This document shows positions 1 through 6,665 of a stretch of DNA of 10,125 bases, in pieces (within the stretch, counting starts at the first letter, position 1; each line of letters starts with the position of its first letter). The notes beneath the pieces were generated by a model. That model saw only the letters and a list, made by a program, of their open reading frames with translations. It was not told where the DNA came from and made no database searches. The DNA is from CAYMSA01 sp964392965 (GTDB lineage Bacteria; Actinomycetota; Coriobacteriia; Anaerosomatales; Anaerosomataceae): the NCBI GenBank assembly GCA_964392965.1, contig CAYMSA010000061.1, positions 1 to 10,125 on the forward strand, written 5' to 3'. Position numbers and translations under genes: made by a program.

Positions 1-1350
1 AACGAGTGGGCGGGCGCGCAGGCGTTCAGCTCGTTCGACACGTACATGGCGCCGTTCGTCCGGCTCGACGACCTCTCGTACGACGAGGTGCGCCAGGGCG
101 TCCAGGAGCTCATCTACAACCTCAACGTGCCGTCGCGCTGGGGCACGCAGACGCCGTTCACCAACCTCACGTTCGACTGGGTGTGCCCCGAGGACCTGCG
201 CGACCAGCATCCGGTCATCGGCGGCCAGGCAGTCGACTTCACCTACGGCGACCTGCAGGCCGAGATGGACATGATCAACCGCGCGTACATCGAGGTCATG
301 ACCGCGGGCGACGCCAAGGGACGGGTCTTCACGTTCCCCATCCCGACGTACAACATCACGCCCGACTTTCCGTGGGAGAGTGAGAACGCGCGGCTGCTCT
401 TCGAGATGACGGCCAAGTACGGCCTACCGTACTTCCAGAACTTCCTTAACTCGGAGCTCAAGCCCAACATGGTGCGCTCGATGTGCTGCCGCCTCCAGCT
501 CGACCTCACCGAGCTCCTCAAGCGCGGCAACGGCCTCTTCGGCTCGGCCGAACAGACCGGCTCCGTGGGTGTGGTGACCGTGAACTGTGCGCGCCTCGGC
601 CACAAACATGCCGGCGACGAGGCGGGGCTCTTGGCTGCCCTCGATGTGCTGCTCGAGTACGCGCGCACGAGCCTCGAGCTCAAGCGCAAGGTCATCCAGC
701 GCCACATCGACGGCGGACTCTTCCCGTACACGAAGCGCTACCTCGGCACGCTGCGCAACCACTTCTCGACGATCGGCGTGAACGGCATCAACGAGATGAT
801 CCGCAACTTCACGCGCGACGCGCACGACATCACGACGCCCGAGGGCCATGCGATGGCGGTGCGCCTGCTCGACCACATACGCGGCCGGATCGTGACGTTC
901 CAGGAGGAGACGGGGCACCTCTACAACCTCGAGGCCACCCCCGCCGAGGGAACCACGTACCGCTTCGCCCGCGAGGACAGGAAGCGCTTCCCCGACATCC
1001 TCCAGGCAGGCACGACCGAGGCGCCCTATTACACGAACTCGAGTCAGCTCCCCGTCGGCTTCACTGCCGACCCCTTCGAGGCGCTCAGCCGCCAGGAGGA
1101 GCTGCAGCGCAAGTACACCGGCGGCACGGTGCTGCACCTCTACATGGGCGAGCGGCTCTCCTCGGCCGACGCGTGCCGGGAACTTGTGAAGCGCTCGCTT
1201 GAGAGCTTCCGGCTTCCCTACATCACGATCACGCCCACGTTCTCGATCTGCCCCGTGCACGGCTACCTGGCCGGTGCACATGAGTACTGCCCGAAGTGCG
1301 ACGAGGAACGCCTCGCCCGCAAGCGTGAAGCCGCTCTGGCGAGCTGCTGA
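1..1350 (+). CDS. nrdD: Class III anaerobic ribonucleoside-triphosphate reductase, catalytic chain (5' partial)
   Basis: The frame is open from base 1 (NEWAGAQAFSSFDTY...), so the start and any ATP-cone lie upstream; 449 residues are visible. The enzyme reduces ribonucleoside triphosphates to deoxy forms without oxygen, in the cytoplasm. Visible family motifs, numbered from base 1, are WAGAQAFSSFDTY near residue 3, MCCRL at 161-165, GSVGVVTVN at 187-195, the TNSSQLPVG segment near 346, and a zinc knuckle C417-x2-H420 / C430-x2-C433. By alignment from memory with the E. coli MGCRS finger loop, C163 is the likely thiyl-radical cysteine. The chain ends 16 residues after the last zinc ligand with no glycyl-radical motif; that motif is in the next gene, 13 nt downstream. 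The family call is near certain; the split is discussed as a finding. Confidence 0.96.
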   Translation, partial: NEWAGAQAFSSFDTYMAPFVRLDDLSYDEVRQGVQELIYNLNVPSRWGTQTPFTNLTFDWVCPEDLRDQHPVIGGQAVDFTYGDLQAEMDMINRAYIEVMTAGDAKGRVFTFPIPTYNITPDFPWESENARLLFEMTAKYGLPYFQNFLNSELKPNMVRSMCCRLQLDLTELLKRGNGLFGSAEQTGSVGVVTVNCARLGHKHAGDEAGLLAALDVLLEYARTSLELKRKVIQRHIDGGLFPYTKRYLGTLRNHFSTIGVNGINEMIRNFTRDAHDITTPEGHAMAVRLLDHIRGRIVTFQEETGHLYNLEATPAEGTTYRFAREDRKRFPDILQAGTTEAPYYTNSSQLPVGFTADPFEALSRQEELQRKYTGGTVLHLYMGERLSSADACRELVKRSLESFRLPYITITPTFSICPVHGYLAGAHEYCPKCDEERLARKREAALASC

Positions 1351-1357
1351 GAAGGAG
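1351..1357 (+). promoter_or_regulatory. Strong ribosome-binding site for the separate glycyl-radical gene
   Basis: GAAGGAG lies directly after the nrdD stop codon, 6 nt before the ATG at 1364. It matters because it argues that the glycyl-radical domain is started independently and is not the remnant of a sequencing frameshift. Confidence 0.8.
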
Positions 1358-1363
1358 AAAACC

Positions 1364-1570
1364 ATGACCCCCGAGACTGCCACCATCGAACGGCCGCAGA
1401 CGACCGCATCTGCCGAGGAGATCACCCTAACCGACACCGAGCGCCAGCCGTGCGAGGTCTGGACGCGGGTGATGGGCTATCACCGCCCGGTGACGTCGTT
1501 CAACCGGGGCAAGCAGAGCGAGTACGCCGAGCGGACGTGCTTCTTCGAGCCAACGCCGGGAGAATCGTAA
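1364..1570 (+). CDS. Stand-alone glycyl-radical domain of class III ribonucleotide reductase (68 aa)
   Basis: This small protein carries the motif that normally closes NrdD: C30-E-V-W-T-R-V-M-G38-Y-H-R-P-V, then FNRGKQSEY and an arginine. G38, in the conserved RVxGY context, is the predicted glycyl-radical residue. Residues 1-28 are a Thr/Glu-rich, probably flexible leader with no match to normal NrdD sequence. The start is fixed by GAAGGAG six bases upstream. The frame differs from the upstream catalytic chain, so this is a second polypeptide. The next gene is the radical-SAM activase. Inference: the activase abstracts hydrogen from G38, and this subunit docks into the catalytic barrel in trans to complete the enzyme, comparable in principle to the spare glycyl domain YfiD (GrcA) for pyruvate formate-lyase. 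An alternative is a repair fragment for damaged full-length NrdD, but the catalytic chain here lacks its own domain. Confidence 0.9.
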   Translation: MTPETATIERPQTTASAEEITLTDTERQPCEVWTRVMGYHRPVTSFNRGKQSEYAERTCFFEPTPGES

Positions 1571-1601
1571 GCAGGCCTGACCGTGCGGGAGGACGCTCTT
1601 G

Positions 1602-1637
1602 GTGAAGGGACCGGCGTTGCTGCGGGTGGCCGCATGA
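1602..1637 (+). other. Possible 11-codon leader ORF coupled to the activase
   Basis: GGGAGG (1587-1592) is the best Shine-Dalgarno here, and sits 9 nt before a GTG opening an 11-codon frame (MKGPALLRVAA). Its TGA overlaps the activase ATG at 1634 as ATGA. The activase ATG itself has only a poor ribosome-binding site. This would suit translational coupling, but so short a frame may be chance. The competing view is that the activase starts at GTG 1583. Confidence 0.2.
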
Positions 1638-2329
1638 TCGGCATCGGCGGCTTCGTGCCGTTCTCGACCGTCGACTGGCCGGGCAAGCTCGCCGCGGTCG
1701 TTTTCACCCGCGGCTGCCCGTGGGACTGCCCGTACTGCCACAACCCGCACCTCCTCGGCGCGTCGCCCCTGGATGAGGATGCTCCGACTCCGCCGACGTG
1801 GCCCGATGTCCTGTCGCTCCTCGACGCGCGCGTCGGCCTGCTCGACGGGGTCGTGTTCTCCGGCGGCGAGCCCACCGCACAGCCGTCGCTGTTCTCGGCG
1901 ATCGAAGACGTCCGCGCGCGCGGATTCGTTGTGGCATTGCACACGAACGGCGCCCACCCGGAGAGGCTTCGCGCGCTGCTGCCACTGGTGGACTGGGTGG
2001 GACTCGACATCAAGGCGCCGCTCGGCTCCTACAGCCGCATCGCTCGCGTCCCCGGCGCGGGCGAGCGAGCGTTCGAGAGCCTGGAGGCGCTCATGGCGAG
2101 CGGCGTCCCGCACGAGGTGCGCACGACCGTCCACCCCGACCTCCTCGGCCCGGACGATCTCGTGCAGCTGACGGACGAACTCGAAGCTGCGGGCGTCACG
2201 CGCTGGGCGATCCAGTCCTACCGTGCCGAGGGTGTCCGGCCGGGTCTGCGTCCAGCCCCCGTCACGATCGCGGATATGCCCGAGCGAGTGCGGGCGTTTC
2301 AGGGTCTCCTGACGTTTCGCGAGGCATAG
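1634..2329 (+). CDS. nrdG: Anaerobic ribonucleotide reductase activating enzyme (radical SAM)
   Basis: A 231-residue radical-SAM activase. It would use a [4Fe-4S] cluster and S-adenosylmethionine to form the glycyl radical on the reductase. Visible features are the N-terminal IGGFVPFSTVDWPGK block, the cluster motif C28-P-W-D-C32-P-Y-C35-H-N-P (CxxxCxxC), and the SAM-binding GGEP at 77-80. The ATG at 1634 is chosen because homologues usually begin a few residues before the GGF..S..DWPGK block. A GTG at 1583 would add 17 residues, and both starts have weak ribosome-binding sites. It is the last gene of the nrd operon, 63 nt after the glycyl-radical gene, which is its expected substrate. The sequence resembles the NrdG2 / pyruvate formate-lyase-activase-like branch. 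The function is confident; the exact start is not. Confidence 0.93.
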   Translation: MIGIGGFVPFSTVDWPGKLAAVVFTRGCPWDCPYCHNPHLLGASPLDEDAPTPPTWPDVLSLLDARVGLLDGVVFSGGEPTAQPSLFSAIEDVRARGFVVALHTNGAHPERLRALLPLVDWVGLDIKAPLGSYSRIARVPGAGERAFESLEALMASGVPHEVRTTVHPDLLGPDDLVQLTDELEAAGVTRWAIQSYRAEGVRPGLRPAPVTIADMPERVRAFQGLLTFREA

Positions 2330-2359
2330 AACCTCAACTCGCGCTCACCGGAGACACAT

Positions 2360-2373
2360 GGCCGCACTCGGCC
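2360..2373 (+). terminator. Small GC hairpin after the activase gene
   Basis: GGCCG-CACT-CGGCC forms a perfect 5-bp stem about 30 nt past the activase stop. There is no T-run, so it is at best a weak terminator or pause site ending the nrd operon. Confidence 0.2.
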
Positions 2374-2409
2374 GCTCACCGAATCCTGCGAGACAGCCTT
2401 CGAGCCCCC

Positions 2410-2438
2410 TTGCCAAAGCCCCCTCATCGACATACTAT
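2410..2438 (+). promoter_or_regulatory. Candidate sigma-70-type promoter for the marR-ABC operon
   Basis: TTGCCA (2410-2415) and TACTAT (2433-2438) are separated by exactly 17 nt, and lie in the least GC-rich stretch of the neighbourhood. The predicted transcript start (about 2445) falls at the edge of the inverted-repeat operator. The -10 box matches only 4 of 6 consensus positions, so the call rests on spacing and context. Confidence 0.55.
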
Positions 2439-2445
2439 TCGGCAT

Positions 2446-2465
2446 CTAACTGTTAGCATACTAAC
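2446..2465 (+). promoter_or_regulatory. Candidate MarR operator made of three alternating half-sites
   Basis: CTAAC-T-GTTAG (2446-2456) is a perfect inverted repeat. Its second arm is reused in GTTAG-CATA-CTAAC (2452-2465), so three 5-bp half-sites alternate in orientation. The element starts about 8 nt after the -10 box and ends before the Shine-Dalgarno GGAGG (2471-2475). The position is typical of autorepression by the MarR-family protein encoded next. Binding is inferred. Confidence 0.6.
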
Positions 2466-2481
2466 CGTACGGAGGGGTTCC

Positions 2482-2777
2482 GTGTCTCACCTCTGCACAC
2501 CCCCGGGAGGACCGGGCTTCGATCGCCTCGACCCGCTCTCCGGAGAGGTGATCGACGCCCTTCGCCGCGCGTCGATGCTCCGGCATCGGCTCATGATGGC
2601 CATCCTGCCACCAGAGCAGGCCCACCCCGCACAGGCCGGCTACCTCCTGGCACTCGAGCAGCACGTGGGTATCAGCCAGACCGACCTTGCCGCGATGATG
2701 CACGTCTCGCGTCCCACGGTCACGGCGATGCTGCAGAAGCTCGAGTCCGCCGGGCTCGTCGAACGTCGCAGCGACGA
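2482..2777 (+). CDS. MarR-family transcriptional regulator (3' end lost in assembly gap)
   Basis: The first 98 residues of a winged helix-turn-helix regulator are visible. The GTG start is fixed by GGAGG (2471-2475), 6 nt upstream. Residues 21-45 look like the N-terminal dimerisation helix, and 53-98 are the DNA-binding domain, with Q66-TDLAAMMHVSRPTVTAML as the HTH and LESAGLVERRSD leading into the wing. MarR proteins are usually about 140-160 residues, so roughly the last third is missing. It lies directly upstream of two ABC exporter genes on the same strand, the common arrangement for a ligand-responsive autorepressor of a drug efflux operon. The apparent run-on into the ABC gene is caused by the 100 Ns and should not be read as a fusion. 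Confidence 0.88.
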
Positions 2778-2877
2778 NNNNNNNNNNNNNNNNNNNNNNN
2801 NNNNNNNNNNNNNNNNNNNNNNNNNNNNNNNNNNNNNNNNNNNNNNNNNNNNNNNNNNNNNNNNNNNNNNNNNNNNN
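2778..2877. other. Assembly gap of exactly 100 Ns
   Basis: One hundred undetermined bases, the usual placeholder for a gap of unknown length. It hides the end of the marR gene, any intergenic spacer, and the start of the first ABC gene. Typical protein lengths suggest about 200 bases or more are really missing. Confidence 0.97.
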
Positions 2878-4563
2878 CTGCTCCTCGTGATGGCGCTCAT
2901 GCTCGTGCAGGCCATCGGTAACCTCTACCTGCCGGAGCTCAACGCCGACATCATCAACAACGGCGTGGCGAAGGGGGACACCGCCTATATCCTCAACGCC
3001 GGTGGCATCATGCTGGCTGTCGCGCTCGTCCTCGGCGTCGTCTCCATCGTCGCCGTCTTCTTCGGGTCACGCATCGCGATGGCGTTCGGCAAGGATGTCC
3101 GCCACGCGATCTTCCACAAGGTGCAGGAGTTCTCACTCGTCGAGTTCAACCGCTTCGGGGCCCCGTCCCTCATCACTCGTACCACCAACGACGTCCAGCA
3201 GATCCAGATGGCGCTCTTCATGATCTTGAACTTCATGGTGCTCGCACCGTTCATGGCCGTCGGAGGCGTCATCATGGCGCTCAGGCAGGACGTCCCACTC
3301 TCGGGGCTGATCGCGGTCGTCGTGCCGCTCATGGCGATCGTCATCGGTGTGGCGATGCGCCAGGCGCTGCCGCTCTTCAAGTCCATGCAGCTCAAGGTGG
3401 ACCGCGTGAACCAGGTCATGCGCGAGAAGCTCGCCGGCATCCGCGTCATCCGCGCGTTCGTGCGCGGCGACTATGAGGAGCGGCGCTTCGATGAGGCCAA
3501 CGTGGACCTCACGGACACTGCCCTCAAGGTCAGTCGGCTCATGGCAGCCCTCATGCCGATCATCATGGCGTTCTTCAACCTCGCACTCGTCGCGACGATG
3601 TGGTTCGGCGCCATCCGTATCGACAGCGGCGCGATGCCCATAGGCAACCTCACCGCATTCCTCACCTACATCATGCAGATCCTCATGGCCGTGATGATGG
3701 CGACGATGATGTTCATCATGGTGCCACGCGCGGCCGCCTCCTCCGAACGCATCAACGCCGTGCTCGATACCGAGTCGGACATCGCCGATCCTGTCGCGCC
3801 CACGAAACTCACCAGCCCACGCGGACATGTGCGCTTCGAGAACGTGGAGTTCCGCTACCCCGGCGCCGAGGACCCCGTGCTCTGCGACATCTCGTTCGAT
3901 GCCCTGCCGGGACAGATGACCGCCATCGTCGGCAGCACCGGCTCCGGCAAGTCCACGCTCATCAACCTCATCCCGCGCTTCTACGATGTGACGGCCGGAC
4001 GGGTCACCATCGACGGAATCGACATCCGCGAGATGGCGCAGCAGGACCTCTGGGCACTCATCGGCCTCGTGCCGCAGAAGGCCTTCCTCTTCAGCGGCAC
4101 GGTGGCGAGCAACCTCCGCTACGGTAATGAGGAGGCGACCGACGACGAGCTCTGGCAGGCACTCGATATCGCCCAGGCACGCGGATTCGTGAGCGAGCTG
4201 CCGGAGCGACTCGACGCCCCCATCGCCCAGGGCGGCACGAACGTCTCGGGTGGCCAGCGCCAGCGCCTCGCGATCGCCCGTGCGCTCATGAAGCGTCCCC
4301 CGGTCTACGTCTTCGACGACAGCTTCTCGGCACTCGACTTCAAGACGGATGCGGCACTGCGCGCTGCGCTCAAGCGGGAGACGCGAGACGCTGCCCTCAT
4401 CATCGTCGCGCAACGCGTGAGTACCATCATGCGTGCCGACAGGATCGTCGTACTCGACGAGGGCCGCATCGTCGGCATCGGAACGCACGAGGAGCTCTTC
4501 GAGACATCGGAGACGTACCGCGAAATCGTGAACTCACAGCTCACCGAGGAGGAGGTCGCATGA
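2878..4563 (+). CDS. Heterodimeric ABC exporter half-transporter with degenerate ATP site (5' partial)
   Basis: The visible 561 residues are a type I ABC exporter: membrane domain about 1-285, then the nucleotide-binding domain from about 316. Only about 20 N-terminal residues seem lost in the gap, since TM1 (LLLVMALMLVQ) is at the edge. Motifs are Walker A GSTGSGKST (352-360), Q-loop Q400, signature VSGGQ (456-460), and Walker B YVFDD with Asp481 where the catalytic Glu is expected. The switch His is replaced by Gln512 (VAQRVST). These two substitutions mark the non-catalytic site of heterodimeric exporters such as TM287/288 and BmrCD. The gene overlaps its partner by ATGA at 4560-4563, so the pair should be co-translated and form the dimer. 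It probably exports drugs or lipophilic compounds; the substrate cannot be read from sequence. Confidence 0.93.
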   Translation: MLLVMALMLVQAIGNLYLPELNADIINNGVAKGDTAYILNAGGIMLAVALVLGVVSIVAVFFGSRIAMAFGKDVRHAIFHKVQEFSLVEFNRFGAPSLITRTTNDVQQIQMALFMILNFMVLAPFMAVGGVIMALRQDVPLSGLIAVVVPLMAIVIGVAMRQALPLFKSMQLKVDRVNQVMREKLAGIRVIRAFVRGDYEERRFDEANVDLTDTALKVSRLMAALMPIIMAFFNLALVATMWFGAIRIDSGAMPIGNLTAFLTYIMQILMAVMMATMMFIMVPRAAASSERINAVLDTESDIADPVAPTKLTSPRGHVRFENVEFRYPGAEDPVLCDISFDALPGQMTAIVGSTGSGKSTLINLIPRFYDVTAGRVTIDGIDIREMAQQDLWALIGLVPQKAFLFSGTVASNLRYGNEEATDDELWQALDIAQARGFVSELPERLDAPIAQGGTNVSGGQRQRLAIARALMKRPPVYVFDDSFSALDFKTDAALRAALKRETRDAALIIVAQRVSTIMRADRIVVLDEGRIVGIGTHEELFETSETYREIVNSQLTEEEVA

Positions 4564-6545
4564 GCACCGAGAGCGAGAACCCCCGCCCCAAGCAGGGCCC
4601 GGGTCGCGGGATGTTCGGCGGCCCTCCCGGAGGCGGGCCGCACGGCGCGCTCATGGCGCCCGCCCAGAAGAGCCGGAACTTCCGCGGCTCGCTCAAGCGG
4701 CTCGGGGGTTACCTGCGCCCGCACCGCACGGTGCTCATCGTCGTCGTCATACTGGCGATCGCAAGCGTTGCGTTCAACGTCATGGGTCCCCGCATCCTGG
4801 GACAGGCCACCAATCTCATCTTCGAGGGCGTCCTGAGTGCCCAGATTCCGGAGGGAGTCACCCAGGAGCAGGCGGTCGCCGCACTGCGCGCCGAGGGTCA
4901 GGACGACCTCGCCGACATGCTGGCGAGCATGACGCTCACACCCGGAGAGGGAGTCGACTTCCGAGCCGTGGGCGCGAAGGTGGCGCTTCTCGCGGCCGTC
5001 TACCTGATCGCTGCGCTCTTCAGCTGGCTGCAGGCCTACCTCATGGCCGGCGTGGCCCAGCGCACCGTGTACGCCATGCGCCGGGAGGTCGACCGCAAGC
5101 TCGGCCGGCTGCCTCTGCGCTATTTCGACGACAACCCGCGAGGTGACACGCTCTCCCGCGTCACCAACGACATCGACAACATCGCGCACACCCTCTCGCA
5201 GAGCGCCACGCAGCTCATCACCGCCGTGTTCACGATCATCGGCGTACTCGGCATGATGTTCTGGATCAGTCCGCTTCTCGCCGTCATATCGCTCCTCATC
5301 ATCCCCCTCTCGGCGGTCGTCACGATGTTCATCGCCAAGCGATCGCAGAAGCAGTTCGCGGCACAGTGGGAGCGCACGGGCGCGCTCAACGGCCACGTCG
5401 AGGAGATCCTCACCGGCCACAGCGTCGTGAAGGTCTTCGGCCACCAGGAGGAGGCGATCGCCACCTTCGACACTGAGAACGAGGCGCTCTTCCAGGCGAG
5501 CTTCAAGGCACAGTTCATCTCGGGCACGATACAGCCGTCGCTAGGCTTCCTGAACAACCTCAACTACGTGGCCATCGCCGTGCTCGGCGGACTGCGCGTG
5601 GCCAACGGCACGCTGTCGCTCGGCGACGTGCAGGCGTTCATCCAGTACTCGCGCCAGTTCACGCAGCCGATCACGCAGACCGCGAGCATCGCCAACGTCC
5701 TGCAGTCGACCGTGGCCTCCGCCGAGCGGGTCTTCGAGCTGCTCGACGCGCCCGAGGAGATCGCCGACCCGGCACGCCCCGTGCGACTTGTGGAGCCGAA
5801 GGGGCACGTCGAGTTCCGCGACGTCTCGTTCAGTTACTCGGCGGACAAGCCCCTCATCGAGCACCTCGACCTCGAAGCGCTCCCCGGCCAGACGGTCGCG
5901 ATCGTCGGCCCCACCGGGGCGGGTAAGACGACGCTCGTGAACCTGCTCATGCGCTTCTACGAGCTCGACGGCGGCGCCATCCTGCTCGATGGGGTGGACA
6001 CGCGCGATATGGCGCGCGACGACCTTCGGCGGACGTTCGGCATGGTGCTGCAGGACACGTGGCTGTTCAAGGGCACGATCCGCGAGAACCTCCACTACGG
6101 CCGGCTCGACGCCACCGAAGAGGAGACCTGCGCGGCGGCGCGCGCGGCGTACGTGGAGCACTTCGTGCGCACACTCCCGCTCGGCTACGAGACCGAGCTG
6201 AACGATGACAGCTCCAACATCTCGCAAGGCCAGCGGCAGCTGCTGACCATCGCGCGGGCCTTCCTCGCAGACCCGGCCGTGCTCATCCTCGACGAGGCCA
6301 CAAGCTCCGTCGACACGCGCACCGAGTCACTCATCCAGCGCGCGATGTCGGAGCTCATGAAGAACCGCACGAGCTTCGTGATCGCCCACCGCCTGTCCAC
6401 GATCAGGGACGCCGACGTGATCCTCGTGATGAACGAAGGCTCGATCATCGAACAGGGCACGCACACGGAGCTCCTGGCACGCGGGGGCTTCTACGCCGAC
6501 CTCTACGAGAGTCAGTTCGCCGAGGCGCTCGACGACGCGGTCTGA
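4560..6545 (+). CDS. Heterodimeric ABC exporter half-transporter, catalytic subunit
   Basis: A 661-residue type I ABC exporter and partner of the preceding gene. The start is set by the GAGGAGGAGG tract at 4546-4555 and the ATGA overlap. Residues 10-30 are Gly/Pro-rich and cytoplasmic. TM1 is about 58-75. A long extracytoplasmic segment (about 91-137) precedes TM2 (about 138-158). The ATPase domain starts near 416, with Walker A GPTGAGKTT (450-458), Q-loop Q498, Walker B LILDE with D578 and catalytic E579, and switch H610 (IAHRLST). Its signature reads ISQGQ (554-558), not LSGGQ. The canonical Glu and His here, paired with VSGGQ from the partner, would form the working ATP site. The altered SQGQ would pair with the partner's degenerate site, as in TM288-type subunits. 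Transcription probably starts before marR. Confidence 0.95.
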   Translation: MSTESENPRPKQGPGRGMFGGPPGGGPHGALMAPAQKSRNFRGSLKRLGGYLRPHRTVLIVVVILAIASVAFNVMGPRILGQATNLIFEGVLSAQIPEGVTQEQAVAALRAEGQDDLADMLASMTLTPGEGVDFRAVGAKVALLAAVYLIAALFSWLQAYLMAGVAQRTVYAMRREVDRKLGRLPLRYFDDNPRGDTLSRVTNDIDNIAHTLSQSATQLITAVFTIIGVLGMMFWISPLLAVISLLIIPLSAVVTMFIAKRSQKQFAAQWERTGALNGHVEEILTGHSVVKVFGHQEEAIATFDTENEALFQASFKAQFISGTIQPSLGFLNNLNYVAIAVLGGLRVANGTLSLGDVQAFIQYSRQFTQPITQTASIANVLQSTVASAERVFELLDAPEEIADPARPVRLVEPKGHVEFRDVSFSYSADKPLIEHLDLEALPGQTVAIVGPTGAGKTTLVNLLMRFYELDGGAILLDGVDTRDMARDDLRRTFGMVLQDTWLFKGTIRENLHYGRLDATEEETCAAARAAYVEHFVRTLPLGYETELNDDSSNISQGQRQLLTIARAFLADPAVLILDEATSSVDTRTESLIQRAMSELMKNRTSFVIAHRLSTIRDADVILVMNEGSIIEQGTHTELLARGGFYADLYESQFAEALDDAV

Positions 6546-6665
6546 AGTACCACCGAGAGAGTACCGCGGTGTTGAGACGCCTTCTGGCGGGTATGTGCTG
6601 GTGTGATAGGCCGCTGCAATCGGCGGGACACTCTACGCGCGTACCCGCTGGAGGGGGTGGAGGTC

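Noticed and set aside
424..1437. Minus-strand 337-codon frame opposite nrdD
   Set aside because: Shadow of nrdD, with no family motif and biased composition.
2342..2381. Direct repeat CGCTCACCG at 2342-2350 and 2373-2381
   Set aside because: Nine bases twice in G/C-rich DNA, with no further copies nearby; probably chance.
1798..4563. A single 921-codon open frame spanning the activase, MarR and ABC regions
   Set aside because: Its first part is a shadow of the activase gene and its middle crosses 100 Ns. The genuine genes are the GTG-2482 MarR gene and a separate ABC gene.
3133..5444. Long minus-strand open frames (451 and 379 codons) opposite the ABC genes
   Set aside because: They are rich in Arg, His, Asp and Glu with no recognisable domain, and lie opposite strongly conserved genes. 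High G+C content makes such antisense frames common.
6546..6665. Promoter or terminator between the ABC operon and the phosphoribosyltransferase gene
   Set aside because: TTGAGA at 6572 has no -10 box at a proper distance, and the hairpins here (CACCG/CGGTG at 6551-6571, CGCC/GGCG at 6578-6589) have stems of only 4-5 bp without a T-run.
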